From: Gnetum montanum
Lineage: Eukaryota; Streptophyta; Gnetopsida; Gnetales; Gnetaceae
DNA: 64,000 nt
NCBI GenBank assembly: GCA_015680685.1
Contig: MNCI01007635.1
Coordinates: 124,001-188,000 of the forward strand
Direction of reading: 5' to 3'
In this document: positions 45,420 to 58,365 of the stretch, piece after piece
How the letters are laid out: each line of letters starts with the position of its first letter
Numbering within the stretch: the first letter of the stretch is position 1
Notes under the pieces: model-generated
Seen by the model: the letters and a program-made list of their open reading frames with translations, nothing else
Told to the model about the DNA's origin: nothing
Database searches by the model: none
Made by a program: the position numbers and the translations under genes

Positions 45420-46257
45420 TGATGAGCGGCGAGTATGCTCTACACCCAACCATACCAATCACTAGCATTCACTTAGTGATCTAGTTAAATTTTGTAGACT
45501 TTAGCTCTCTAAGTACATCGGTTTCTAGGAGGTGAATGTAACTGTTGCAATCATTGTCTTCTTAGTTCCACTTGTGAGGTGCAAGTGTATAGTTAATTGT
45601 AACTGAGGCATCTAAGTTTTATCATTTTATTTTTTATAAGTTTAAGTCATCTAAGAACAAGAATAAAGTATTTAATTACATAATTAATCTAATAAATAGC
45701 TAATATTTAACTAATCCTAACATAAGCATCCGTTCCCACTTTTTGTACACATCTTGAACAAGTTATAGTGCCACTAGGTTACCAAGCATGTAATGCATGA
45801 CTGGGATTACCAAGTGTTAAACATATACTCGAAGTGGTCATACTTATGCTTTTTATTTAAATAATATTAATGAATTACTTAGAAACATTAAAGTAAATGA
45901 AATGAATATTAATTACATAATAAAAACATTAATTTAGTCCAAGTGCTACAATGTTTGATCATAAAATCTCATCTTTATTATTGTTCATACTAAAGTGCTT
46001 AGGTACATCAGTGCTCAAATAAAATATCTATACATGTCTTTGACTCTTACTACGAGCACTCAAAAAATATTCTAACTTTTGGAAGAAAAAACTACAAGAG
46101 CTTCGCAACAACTAAGACATGGAATGAATGAATCATGCACCCAAGTGCCAATACGCATGTCGCAATATTAGACATTTGATAATGTAGCATGGGCTATAAT
46201 CCCAAGACTTCAATATCGAGGATCCAATATCAAGGCCAAATAAAAAATGATTAATCA
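45420..46257 (-). repeat. 3' LTR of Gypsy E
   Basis: 838 bases, plus-strand start TGATGAGCGG and end TTAATCA. Homologous to LTR A and C. It interrupts the RT of element F. Confidence 0.88.
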
Positions 46258-46267
46258 TACCCCCATG
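46258..46267 (-). other. Polypurine tract of Gypsy E
   Basis: The minus strand reads CATGGGGGTA, identical to the tract in D (63469-63478). Confidence 0.85.
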
Positions 46268-46900
46268 ACTGAATGAAAACTCATCCTCAAGTAAACAAAA
46301 GGAGAAAAAGGTTCTTTACAAAATATTAAGAAGGTATGGGATTATTGACTAACTAATTGACACACAAATTTACTTAGGCTAAATAAGTAGATGCTAAGTG
46401 CCCAAGTGTATGGATTTACAATATTTTACAAAATTTGGTATTCATGACAACAAAATTAAACACCGTGGCAAAAATTGACATCCAAATCATTATGGCAACT
46501 TGAAAATGAGGAAGAAGATCAAATGGTCCCAAAAAGGTCTGCTACCTACTTATGGGATTGTTTAGGCTATTATCCCCTTCCAAATCTAGGCCCCTTGTTC
46601 CTTGATTGAAATGGTTCCACTTCCATTCTATGCTTCCCTTTTTATATGATCACAACAGAATCAAGGATTAGCATGTGATGTGTAACTGATAGCATTTAGG
46701 CACCTTGTCTCTTTGGTAGTTATACTTAGCTAAGTTTTGATCATGAAAAATTAATGATTTTAATACAATAAATTTAGCAAAGTTTGTTAACTTGAATAAA
46801 TTGATGATTTTAAAGTTAATTCATTAGTTAAACCTTTGTGGGAGTTATAAACCTTTCAAAAACGTTTTTGTGTGCCTGCATGATGTAAAGCTTACCTTTG
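46268..46900 (-). pseudogene. ORF3 start remnant and intron of Gypsy E
   Basis: The minus strand shows the intron donor CAAAG/GTAAGC at 46895, then AT-rich intron sequence. Around 46690-46560 there is a stretch like the first codons of D ORF3 (aaaGGGAAGCATAG, then TTGGAAGGGG). The acceptor TGCAG is not preserved. The rest of ORF3 is deleted down to the polypurine tract. Confidence 0.5.
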
Positions 46901-48343
46901 AAAGAAGTATCACTAAAAAATGAGGTAAATTGGACAAGCGGTTTTTAAAGTTATGGACTCTAAAAGGTTCTAAGCTTTGAAAATTTCAATCATCAAGGGA
47001 AAAAAAAGAGTTTTAATGCAAACTTGAAGTTCTTGGAGAGCTAGAAAAACCATGAAAATAATGAGAATTTACAAAAAAGGAGTTTTTCATTAGAGAACAT
47101 TATGAAGGAGTGCATAATTAGATGTCACATATGGGGTGGATTTGATTGCAAAATGTGTAAGGATAAAGAACTTAACTAGCCCAACCAAGAGGTATGCAAG
47201 TGGGTCCTCCCCAAAGTAGTCTCATGCCCCTAATGCCTTGGCATGCCTTCAAACAAAAGAGTCTGTGGGCCCCATGGTTGATTAATTATTGTGGAAAGTT
47301 AAGGACTAAATCTTTCAAGAACCTACCTAATAATTTTGACACATCAGAATAATACATCGAATGAAACCATGAAAAATTAGTAGTGAGGTGAATTATGAAA
47401 AGTAGTAGTGAATGAAAGAGAAGGTGGAATGGAGTCCTAAATCATGACTTGATAAAATCTATCCCTAGTCCAAATCAAAACCAACCACTTCCAATAACTT
47501 CACATCGATACTATAAGACCAATCCACCTCCTCAAGACACAAGAATGCTCCCATAGATTAGTCATAATTCCTAAAAGAAAAGAAGAAAGTGAGAAAGGGC
47601 CTTAGTTAAAGAGGACCTTCAGGCATGGATAACATGTCTTTCTAATCCCATAACCAGTACTTGTAGCTCATTATTAATTCTAAAGGATGTGCTTTGAATT
47701 TCCATCCTTTTTTTTGAGTTTTATATTTGTATGATTTTTCGATGGGAACCACACCATGTAAAGAATTTAGCTTCCTATTATTGGTTGACACTAAAATAGC
47801 AAGAAATCCATGGAAACACTCATGTAGTCATGAGGGTAGGCAAGTACATAGACCATCAAATCCCCTTGAAGTCACACACTTATCAATCCATTTAATCCTT
47901 CCCAAGTGTGGAAACTACTAAAGTCATAAGTTCATTAAAAGTTTCATTAAAGAAAGAACATCAATATTCCAAAATAAGGAACATCATAGAGTTTGTGGAT
48001 GGGTGCATGATGTGGACTCACTGCCTATTTCATGAGAAAGAAACCATGTCTTAGTTATTAATATCAAAATTCAAAGATAGAATCTAGACATTATCAATCA
48101 AATAACATTATAGTACAAACCATCATCAAAAGTAGCCACAGCTACACTACATCTTGTTGGCAATAAGGGAAAAACAAGATAAACCAAACATAAGAAAATT
48201 TAAACCAAAGAAATTAAAATATAAAAGAAATTGTAAAATATGTAAGAAAGAGAAAATGTACTAACGATGTTGTAAAACAAAAAGATGTAAAAACAAAAAA
48301 GTGTAAAATCTAAGGAGCCACTTTGTATGATCAAAATGGATGG
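46901..48343 (-). other. Leader and post-pol spacer of Gypsy E
   Basis: Homologous (reversed) to the spacers of B and D, including 'gcaagtgggtcctcccc' near 47197. No coding frame. The GAGGCCTC promoter cluster seen in B and D is not visible here. Confidence 0.65.
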
Positions 48344-50948
48344 CCATATCCCCCACAACTAAGTGGGAAGAAGGAGATCTAAAATACTGAGTGTGTTTAT
48401 CCTTACAAAGAGGTGTTGTGGGCACTGGATCTCTTAGGCTCATGGAAAAGTTTGATTTTTTGCACGTTGACTAGTAATTTCTTATTTGGACTTTCAAGTT
48501 TATATATAAACATGGTCCTAGAAGGAAAGATGTCATAGATGATGTAAGGTTCTTTCCACAATGTTTAGAACTTAGTTCTTTGTCATACATTTGTGGGGTT
48601 TTAGTAAAGGACCTTATCTCCCAATTGAAATTTTACCCTCCTGATTTTAAGATCATGGAGTTACTTGTTGAATGTCTTGTATAATTCATTAGATGATAGG
48701 GCTTCCAATTAGTTCTCGTTTAGCAAGTTGAGGTTCATTAGTCTTTCTTTTTGTGCTAAAATTAGGTCAAGTTCAAGGTCACAAGCCCTTGAAACTGTAC
48801 AGAGCTTAGACTAAATAGGAAGAGTTGGAAATTTTTCGTACACCAACTCATAAGGAGAATAGCCTATAGGGAGTTTCCATGTGGAATGGTATGCCCAAAG
48901 GGAATCATTGAGTTTTTTGATCCAATTTCTCGTATATTTGCTAATTGTTCTAATTAAGATCTTAGTGATTTCCCTATTTATTACCTTAGCTTGATCGTTG
49001 GCTTGGGGGTAGTAGGGTATTGTTAATATATGTTCAACCCCCAAGCATTGTATGAGCTTCTGAAAGGTGGTGCTTGTAAAGTGAGTACCATTATCATAAA
49101 TAAGTGCATGTGGCACACCAAACCTATTTACAACATTTTGTTATACAAATTGAGAGGTTTTAGAAGATGTATAATTAGTAATAGCTATTGTTTCTGCCCA
49201 TTTCAAATAATATTCAACAACAACTATGATGTACGCATTTCCATTTAACATGGGTGTGATGGAATCCATAAAGTCAATGCTCTAGATTTCAAAGGGTTCC
49301 AATGGTTAGATCCACTGCTAAAGTCCCTCCATATGAGCGATCATTCAACCATCACATTGTCAGCATTCATAAGAGCAAATGAATTGGTGAGCATCCTTGA
49401 AGAGTATTAGCCAATAATAGCTTATCATTAGGATCTTAATGGTCATGCACCTCCTAGCATAGTATCCCTCACAAGGGCCCTCATGAGCATCTTGGAGAAC
49501 ACATAGTTGATTGTTTTTTTGGACACAAAAAAAAAAAACCAAGCCACCAACACACACCTTATAAAGATGTTTGTTTATCTCCATGAAACGATTCACTTGG
49601 TGAAGAAACTATTGTTTCTTCTTGTGGTCTGACTCTTGTGGCATCGTCTATGTAAGAAGGTAGGTGAGAATGCCATTGTACTAGTTAGGTTCATTGGGTG
49701 TATATTCATTTATAGCACCAACAAAGAGGATTTCATCAATAAGTTGATTAGAAAGTGGGCTCTCCTCTTCTTTATTATCCCATCTCAACCAAGACAAGTG
49801 GTCAGCAACTAGATTATTGGTTCCCTTTCAATCTACCATCATAAGATAGAATTCTTGTAAGATTACAAGTCACCATATGATACAGGGGCTCACCATTAGT
49901 TTTTTCATTAGGAACTAGATTGCACTATGGTCTAGGTGCATGAACACCTTTTAACTAAGAACATAGTGCCTAAATTTCTCTAAGGCATACACCATTTCCA
50001 TCAATTCTTTCTCTATTGTGGTGTAATTTAGCTATACACCCACAATGCTTTGGCTCATATAGTGGATGTAGTAAGGATGTTTTTGATCTTCCAAGTACAT
50101 GAGCATTACTTCCAAGGCATAATTTGATGCATCCATCATAATGTAAAATAGTTTGGACCAATTAGGTGCTCATAGAATTGGGGTTTTCATGAGTTTCTAC
50201 TTGAGGTGCTGGAATGCATTCTCACATTCCTTAGTCCAAAAAAATGGAGCATCCTTATTTGTTAGCTCCACCAACAATTTAGTGATTTTAGAGAAGTTCT
50301 TTATGAATCTGCCAGTAGTAACCAATGTGATCAAGGAATGACCAAACATCTTTAACAATTTTTGATTAATAGGTAATTCCTTGGATGACTCTTATTTTTT
50401 CTAGGTCCACCCTAATCCCTTTTTGAGATATTCTATGCCCCAAAACAATGCCTTCATGGAACATCAAATGGAGTTTCTACTAGTTGAGCCAAAGGTTTGT
50501 TTCCACACATCTTTTAAACACTTACTCAAGACAATCTAAGGCTTGCTCAAATGTAGCCCCATAGGTGAAGAAATCATCCATGAAGACTTCCACCTCACTA
50601 CTGATATACTACTGAAAGATCCTTAGGACAAGGTGTTAGAAATTTGTAGGGGAATTATATAGACCAAATGACATATTTCTATATGCAAAAGTCCCCTAGG
50701 GACTTGTGAATGTTGTTTTGGCCTGATCCTTTGTTGTAATCTAGATTTGGTTATAGCTACTCTAACCATCCAAAAAGCTATAAAAGTAATGCCCAAAAAA
50801 TGGTATCCAACACCTAGTTCACAAATGGAAATAGGAAGTGATATTTGTAACATGTCGTGTTCAATAGCATGAAGTTAATATAAATCCTCCATTTGCCACC
50901 TTTCTTTATTATTATCACAAGTGGACTAACCCACTCGCTATCATCAAA
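48344..50948 (-). pseudogene. Pol pseudogene of Gypsy E (RT, RNase H, integrase)
   Basis: RT begins on the minus strand with DDSEWVSPLVIIIKKGGKWR (about 50945-50886). The FMDD motif is at 50584-50573 (plus-strand atcatccatgaa), and RNase H follows around 50200-49800. Integrase has an open 101-codon frame, 49116-48811: MPHALIYDNGTHFTSTTF (second catalytic Asp), then QANDQAKVINREI (Glu) and PIGYSPYELVYEKFPTL. The end at 48356-48344 carries the gtgggggatatgg tract. Protease and the first part of RT are missing; see the junction at 50948. Confidence 0.88.
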
Positions 50949-51341
50949 GTGCAGGTGGTAATTGAGTTGAGGATGGAGGGACATGTGCAAAAGGATAAGA
51001 AGGGTAATGAGGAAATGGGAATGTCCCTCTTGGATATTGGTCTCTGTAGTATTCAAGAGGGTAGTAGTGATGCTAGAACGAAGCATGACTAGAAGAGCCA
51101 CATAAAGAAATGAGTTGCTGAACATAGTATCCATATGGATCTGGCTATCAGCAAGGATACCAATGCCTTGGTAGCAGCATCCCCCATGATTGTGGGTATT
51201 TCCACTAATGGTACTACTCATAAGGTTGTGGTGGAGCTCCACTTGAATAGTAGGCTTATTGTTGGTGGAACTGCTTAGGGTTGCCTTGAGGATAAGGCAA
51301 TCTTCTGGGTGCTTTCCTTCTTCCAATCTAGAATTTAGCAT
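50814..51341 (-). pseudogene. Open frame joining gag tail to RT in Gypsy E
   Basis: A 175-codon stop-free frame runs through the deletion junction: the first part lies over the gag Pro/Gln-rich tail (probably in a shifted frame), then it passes into FDDSEWVSPLVIIIKKGGKW, the RT core. It is a by-product of deletion, not a designed protein, but it stayed open. Confidence 0.7.
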
Positions 51342-52211
51342 ACATCCTAGATTCCTATAAGCATGAAATACTTAAACAACATCCCTTAATATGTTTGTAT
51401 TTTTAGATGTCACATCCATCATCATTATTTGTTTTAGACTTCACAACCTCCTCTACTACTGCAGACTTGTCCTTTTCTTGCAATCATGATCACTACTTTG
51501 CTCTTTAGATTTCTCTACTATTACCTAAAATTTCAAAAATAAACTTTTGGATCGACAAGGTCTTACAATGCATCACCTCATTAAGCAATGCCTCTTCCTC
51601 ATTGTCATAGAACCAAACATCCCTTTTTCAGATGGAAGGATCGTGATTATACTTTGCACTTTCTCATTTTTTCAACTCTCCTTCTTTGGAAACCTACTCT
51701 ATCATCCTTTGAATCTAATGGGTGCTTAGTTCTAAAAGCCTCCCTCGGGTATAAACCCCACAATTTCTCAAAGTTTCTATGTAGATCCCATCTATGATAT
51801 GGAAAAGCTACTCCCTTTGAGAATAACCATGGTTAGGACATTGGTGCAAGAGAGAATAGTAAATATTCATGGCTGCATCCAAAGGTTCATGTGTTTCTTG
51901 TTTCCAACCTTGGATCTACTTTCTCAGATTGGACAGTTGATAGTATCTTTAAAACTTGTCATTGAAGAGCTTAAGCATCGTACTTCATCAATGGATTAAT
52001 TCTAGCTCCAAGGATTGGTACCAACCTTCAACTTCTTTGATGAGAATCCTTGGAAATAGCTTTAACTTTTTCCATTCATTTTCTTTATGTTCTATAAGGC
52101 ACAAACATTGTGAAAGGATTGAACATGGTTCTGCAGATCTGATTTGTATCCCCCTTTGAACTTGGGGATATTATTCATATCTAACCACTTGATTCTGCTC
52201 TCTTCCACATG
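50949..52211 (-). pseudogene. Gag pseudogene of Gypsy E
   Basis: Contains the WLDMNNIPKFKGGYKSDLQN block (about 52190-52130), capsid core remnants around 51980-51800, and the zinc-knuckle region near 51420. A Pro/Tyr/Gln-rich tail ends at the junction 50948/50949. Its upstream part is cut at 52211 by the LTR of D. Confidence 0.8.
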
Positions 52212-53157
52212 TGATGAGTCATTGTTGGTTGGTTGCATTGACAAAGCCTCATTGACACAACCAACTACATCAATGAGGCCTTGTCCATGAGGCCCCATCA
52301 ATGCATCTTAACTTGTGTTAGCAATGCCTTGTCGACACGGTGTCTGTCCATCATCTATAAATATGCACCTACTAGCCACATTTATGGGGAGTCTAGATTT
52401 TAGTAGTAGTAAAGCTCTTGCATTTTTTCCATTCAAAAGTTAGAAAATTTTTTCCCTAGGTGCCTGCAACAAGATTCATTGAGTGTACAAATTTTTATTT
52501 GAGCATTGTTGTACCTGAGCACAACAATGTGTGTGGCAATAAAGATGAGCTTTCTGATAAACCTTGCAGCACTTTGGATAGATTAGTTCTTTTGTTTATG
52601 CATTCAATGTTTTCAATTATTTGTTAATTATTTTCAATTATTTCACAAATATTTTCTAGTAATTGAGTTAATGAGATTATTAAGCTAGATAGATTAAATA
52701 CATAAGTATGACTACTTCAAGCATAACATGTATTCACTTGGTAATCCTAGCAATGTGATTGCTTGGTATGCCTAGTAGCATAGTGTTTGGTCACCTAGCA
52801 GCAGATACATGGGTTCAGGACGTGTATGGAAAGTGGAAATATATACTTATATTAGGATTAGTTAAATAGTAGTTAATTAATTAATTTAGATTAGTTAATC
52901 AAATTCCTTTCACCTACATTTTAAGCACACAAAATATAAAATACAAAATGATAAAAATCAGATGCCTCAGTTACACTTAACCATACCAATGTACATCACA
53001 AGTGTAACTTGGAGGACAACAATTGAATTTAAGGTTAGATTCACTTTCTAAAGGGCTAGTGCACTGGAAATGATAAAGTCTGCAAAATTTGACCAAGTCA
53101 TGCATGAATGCTTTATGATTCGTATGGTTGAGCATAGGGATACCTGGCTGCTCATCA
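52212..53157 (+). repeat. 5' LTR of Gypsy D
   Basis: 946 bases, TGATGAGTCATT to GCTGCTCATCA. U3 has catcaatgaggccttgtcc-type repeats (52225-52345), a TATA box tctataaatatg (52354-52365) and AATAAA near 52540. Confidence 0.95.
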
Positions 53158-53158
53158 T

Positions 53159-53176
53159 TGGCACCATTGTTGAGAA
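53159..53176 (+). other. Primer binding site of Gypsy D
   Basis: TGGCACCATTGTTGAGAA, the same tRNA-Asp type as in B with extra mismatches. Confidence 0.8.
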
Positions 53177-53309
53177 CTTTTTTTGTGGAATGTGTGCTAT
53201 TTAGGTCTAAGTGAATATCACTAATATCGTTGTACAAACCTAAGGTTATATCATTTTCACTATAAATAAAATATAAAAGCATACTCATAATTTCATTTTT
53301 TTTTACAAA

Positions 53310-55760
53310 ATTTCTTCTTCTTCTCGTAAGCATGACAATACTAAAGCACCAATCCCATAGGAATGCAAGGTGGTATACACTCATCCAAATGAGTTTGTGC
53401 CAAATTTCATCTTCATCCTATATCAGGATGAATATATGTGATGGCATGATATGGAGGGCAATATTATTTTGCTCCTCAATAGATCTATGCCTAGAATGCT
53501 AATTAAAACCCCTAAGAAGTTGGGCATAGCAGATCTTCATGAAGAGTACATTATGAATGGATATGACACTCGAAACTATCATCCCATTGAAACTCAAGGT
53601 AAGCGAGATAGATGACAAGAAAGACTCCATGAAGCTACAAAGGGAAAACATTACACTAACCCCTTGTTTCTACTAGATCAAGAGGATAAAGAGGATCCTC
53701 CTTTGAAAGGTTTTCAATATGAAGATTCTCCACCCCTTGCTAATGATGATGAGGGTGTGAACTTGACCCTACGATCAACTATTCATAAATCGGGTTCAAG
53801 GAAGAGTGATATCCAAGGTAGGGACTTGGTTGAACATCGCAATAATAAGGGATATAATGATGGAGATCGTAAAAAGCATAAGAGTGGTGGTAGACACCGT
53901 GGTGGCAATGGTGGTCCTCTTTCCTATTCATCCTATTCATCTAATTCCAAACATTCCTCTTCATCTAATAGTTTTCATAGAAGCTAGTGTCGAAACAACT
54001 TTGATGAAGGTGATCAACGAAATAATGACCGTGAAGGCCACCAAAATTGAAGGGTGGTTGAAAACATCATCTGCATCATCAATGTAGCAATGATGATGAA
54101 CCATTACTAGCAACTTGAAGTATGCTTAACATCATGGAGGTAGTAAGAATTCCAACTAGGCTTATGAAGGATAGTTAGATCAAGCACCTAAATATGAATA
54201 ATATCCCAAGATTTGAGGGTAGATGCAATTCTAATCTACAAAACATTTACAATAATTTCAAGATGCTTATGCCTTATAGAATATCGAGAATAAGTGGCAG
54301 AAACTCAAGCTTTTCGCAAGGACACTCATTAAGGAAGTTGAAAGTTGGTACTGATCTTTAGAACTAAAATCTATTTGAAGATGAAGTACCATGTTAGAAC
54401 TATTCAATGATAAATATCAAACATACTCTAGAGTGTCTAATCTAAGAAGGAAAATCCAAGGCTAGAAACAAGGAGCACATAAACCCTTGCATGCCGCCAT
54501 GGGCTGATACTATTCACTCTTACATAGATGCCCTAGCCATGGTTACTCTTAGAGGGAACAACTTTGCCACATCATAGATGGGCTCATGGCAGAAATAAGA
54601 AGAACCCTTGCAGTATATGCCCTACAAAGGTTGTCTAAAATGAGAGCTCATCAGATCCAAAGGCTAATTGAGCAAGTAGCAAAAGAAGAAGGTGAGCTAT
54701 GAAAAAGGAAGAGTGCTAAAGAGTACAATAGGGATCCATCCATCAAAAAATGAGAGGTCTAATTTTATGACAAGGAGGAATCACCACTTGATGAAGTGGT
54801 GAACAGAAAGATCTTGTCTATCCAAAAATCTATTTTTGATATTTCAGCAAAGGTTGATAAGTTATGTGACTCTTTGGATGAAAATTTTCAAAACTCTTTG
54901 AAGATTACTGAAGAATCCAAAGATAAAAATAGTGATCATAATTGTAGGAGGAAAAAAGCTAAACATGCCTACCAAAGAGGTAAGTGCAAAGCTATTGTAG
55001 TAGAGGAAATTTCAAATTTTGAATCTAATGATGAAACTGAATGTGAAACTATCACTATAAAATTCCAAAGGAATGCTGCCTTGTGGTGTCATACTTACAA
55101 GAATCTAGAGTGTACGCATTAAACCCCCACCTAGCATGTAGGTAAGCTCCAAGATGATTACTTTACCCTCAAGGTAGTTCAAGATAGTTCCACCAGCAAC
55201 AATAAGCTTACTACCCAAGTGGAACTCCTCCACAACCTTATAAACAATACCAACAGTGGTACCAACCATAATTTTGGTGAATGCCACCACCAAGGCAAAA
55301 ATACCCTTATAGGCAACCAGATCCATGCGAGTACTATGTTCAACAACCTATCTCCCCTAGAAGTTTGGCAAGTCATGCATCATCCTAACATCACTATTAC
55401 CCTCCAGAGTACCATCAAACACATGCACCACCTACTTGAGGAAAAAACCCATATCAGTATCCTTATCATCCTCCACATCCCTCAGCACCTCCACCTCCAC
55501 CTTCCACTCAGTTACCTCTTGCTCCATCCATGCAAGGTGAAATTCCTCCACAACCATAGCAATGAAATTCTACAAGGGTTGTACACTCACAACTAGTTTT
55601 TCAACCAAGTAGTCCAAATAATCAATCAAGGAAACAACCTTTCTTTTGACCCAACAATCCTCTCCAACCCTCACAACCTACTCTGGCTAATCACCCTATA
55701 TCACTAGTACCCTCATACTCATCCTCATCATCTTCATCCTCTATCACTAGTACTCTCTAA
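53310..55760 (+). pseudogene. Gag pseudogene of Gypsy D
   Basis: The start codon is lost (ATT at 53310 where B has ATG), and codon 17 is TAG as in B (53358). An open 107-codon stretch (53664-53987) holds the Ser/Gly/His-rich linker. The LNMNNIPRFEG block is near 54190, the capsid core RVSNLRRKIQG near 54435 and RCPSHGYS near 54530, and an open helical stretch lies at 54796-55122. The zinc knuckle is reduced (CHTYKNLECTH region). A Pro/Tyr/Gln-rich tail (PPQPYKQYQQWYQP) runs to about 55740. Confidence 0.85.
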
Positions 55761-58365
55761 TGAAGATGATGATAATTTTTGGGGAGAGTTAGAGATCCCT
55801 AATCACTTCAAGTAGGAGCCCTTAGAACTAAAAACTTTACTAGTTGAAATGGAGTATGCATTTTTAAAGAAAGGTAAATTGATCATCATTAATGCCAAAC
55901 TTGCTCTTGAAAAAAAAGTTGTTGAAAGTAGTAAATAAATGGTCAATAGCCTTCGCTTGGTCATATCGAGAGGTAACAGGAATCAATCCAAGGATATGCC
56001 ATCACTACATCTACACTGACCCAACCATGAATCCTAGAAGGTAGCCACAAAGGTAGCTAAACCCCAAATTGAAGCAAATCATTAAGAAGGAGATAGGGCA
56101 ACTCCTCAAGGTGAGGTTTATCTATCCAATCACAAATAGTAAGTGGGTTAGCCCACTTGTAATTGTACAAAAGAAGGATGGTAAATGGTAGGTTTGCCTT
56201 GAATTTGGATTGTTAAATATGGCAACATTTAAGGATTACTTTCCTTTGTCATTCATGGATCAAGTATTAGGCACCATATCCAAGCATTGTTATTATAGTT
56301 TCTTGCACAGTTATAGTGGCTATAAACAAATCAAAATTGCACCAAAAGACTAAGCCAAGAGAACATTCACGAGTCCCTGGGGGACTTTTGCATACTACAA
56401 GATGCCATTTGGCCTATGCAATGCCCCTGAAACATTTCAATACTTAGTCCTTAGTATCTTTAAACAAAAACTCTGTAGTGGTGTTGAAGTTTTCATGGAT
56501 GATTTCTCCACCTACAAAGCTACATTTGAGTAAGCCTTGGACTAACTTGAATAAGTACTAAAGAGATGTGTTAAGACAAACCTACTACTCAATTAGTAAA
56601 AGAGCCATCTCATGGTCCAAGAAGGCATTGTGCTAGGGCACAAAATTTTGCAAAAAGGGATTGAGGTAGACCTAAGAATGATAAGGGTCATCCAAGGAAT
56701 AACATGCCAACCAGATACTATCAAAGATGTTTAATCATTCCTTTGACATACTAGTTACTACCAACACTTTATTGAGAATTTCTCTAAGATTGCAAAGCTG
56801 TTGGTAGAGCTTACAAAGAAAGATGCATCACTCATTTGGATCAAGGAATGTGAAAATTCATTCCAATAATTAAAAAAGAAACTTGTAGAAACACCAATCC
56901 TACAAGCACCAAATTGGTCCAAACCATTCCATATCATGATAGATGTAAGCCCACTCTTGATTAATTTCCAAATGAACTCTTCTTTATTGGAGTAATAATT
57001 GAAGATACACTTGAGAAAACAATATGGTATAATGGCATCCTCACATATCTTTTCACTCAAGAGATGCCACAAGACCTGGGTTTTAGGAAAAAGAAACAAT
57101 TTCTTCATAGGGTCAAATACTTCATAGAAATCAATGAACACCTTTACAAGGTGTGTGCCAATGGCTTGAGTTGTTGGTGTGTCCTTGATGAAGATCAACT
57201 ATGCATTCTCTAGGATGCTCATGAAGGACATTGTGGAGGCCACTATGTAGGGAGATGCATAGCCCTAAAAATCCCGATGGAAAGATACTATTGGCCTAAA
57301 ATCTTTAGAGATGCTCACGACTTTATCAAGTCTTGTGAATATTGTCAACATGATGGGGGAATGACCACTCGTATGGAAGGTCCTCAATAGTAGATCTAAC
57401 CACTTGAACCTTTTGACATATGGGGTGTTGACTTCATGGGTCCCATCACATCCATGTCCAATAGAAAAGCATATATTATAGTAGCAATTGACTATTGCAG
57501 AAAATGGGTTGAAGCAATAGCTATTACAGATTGCACATCATCCATCGTTGCTAGATTTATACAACAAAATATTGTAAATAGGTTTGGGGTGCCATGTTCA
57601 CTAATTTCTGATAATGGAACTCATTTCATAGATTCCACATTTAGAAAATTAATGCAACGCTTTGGGGTAGAACATAAATTAACAACATCTTACCACTCCC
57701 AAACCAATGCTCAAGCAAAGGTAACCAATCAAGAGATTACAAAAATATTAACATGAACCATTAGCAAATATGGGAAGGATTGGAGCACAAAAATTAATGA
57801 TGCTCTCTGGGCTTACCGATCAACTTGGAAACTTCCTATTGGATATTCTCCTTATGAGTTAGTATACAAGAAACTTCTAATACTCCCAATTCAATCTATT
57901 CTCTGTACACTCTCAACAGCCTATGATCTAAACCTTGACATAAGTTTAGCTAAAAGGAAAGATTAATCAATCTAAATGTGCTAGATGAAAATCACTTAGT
58001 GACCCTATCTTTGAATGAGGTGAACAAGGCATTCAGCTAGTAACACCATGATCTTAGAAATAGGAAAGTAAGGTTTTAACCAAGAGATAAGATCCTCTAC
58101 TAGAACCCCACACATGTACCTCAAAAGAAAAAATTTCAAACATTGTGGGAGGGACCTTATATAATTGATCAAACCTTTCCCTTTAGGGCTATGATGATTT
58201 ATAAGCCTAACATCCCAAATAAAAATTAGTTGGTCAATATCTAACAAATTAAACCTTTCCTAGAACCAAGATTGGCTAGTGTAAATGTCTCCTTACCTGA
58301 TGGACACCCATGTTCTATTTTTCGGATCTCCTCCTTCCAACTCAGTCATGGGGGAGATGGCCATA
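55761..58365 (+). pseudogene. Pol pseudogene of Gypsy D (RT, integrase; no protease)
   Basis: Starts with the acidic linker (EDDDNFWGELEIPN) directly after the gag tail, so protease is missing. RT: NAKLALEKK near 55890 and the catalytic FMDD at 56492-56503. RNase H is cut: FHIMIDVS (about 56930) jumps to the post-RNase H linker. Integrase is well kept: GGHYVGRCIALKIPMERYYW, FDIWGVDFMGPITSMSNRKA, an open 106-codon stretch 57436-57756 with LISDNGTHFIDSTFRKLM and NAQAKVTNQEITKIL. All three catalytic acids are therefore visible. The frame ends at a stop just after SHGGDGHTC (58370). Confidence 0.9.

Larger units (their letters stand above)
45420..52211 (-). mobile_element. Gypsy element E, 3' LTR to gag, interrupted by D
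   Basis: On the minus strand: gag (52211 to about 50949), RT, RNase H, integrase, spacer, short ORF3 remnant, polypurine tract, 3' LTR. Its 5' LTR and gag start lie beyond element D, outside the window. It has lost protease plus the start of RT, and nearly all of ORF3. Confidence 0.88.

Noticed and set aside
53806-54087. Open frames overlapping gag, such as 53806-54087 and 22375-22683
   Set aside because: They lie in a second frame over the gag Ser/His-rich linker and have no support of their own; the same region reads as gag in another frame.
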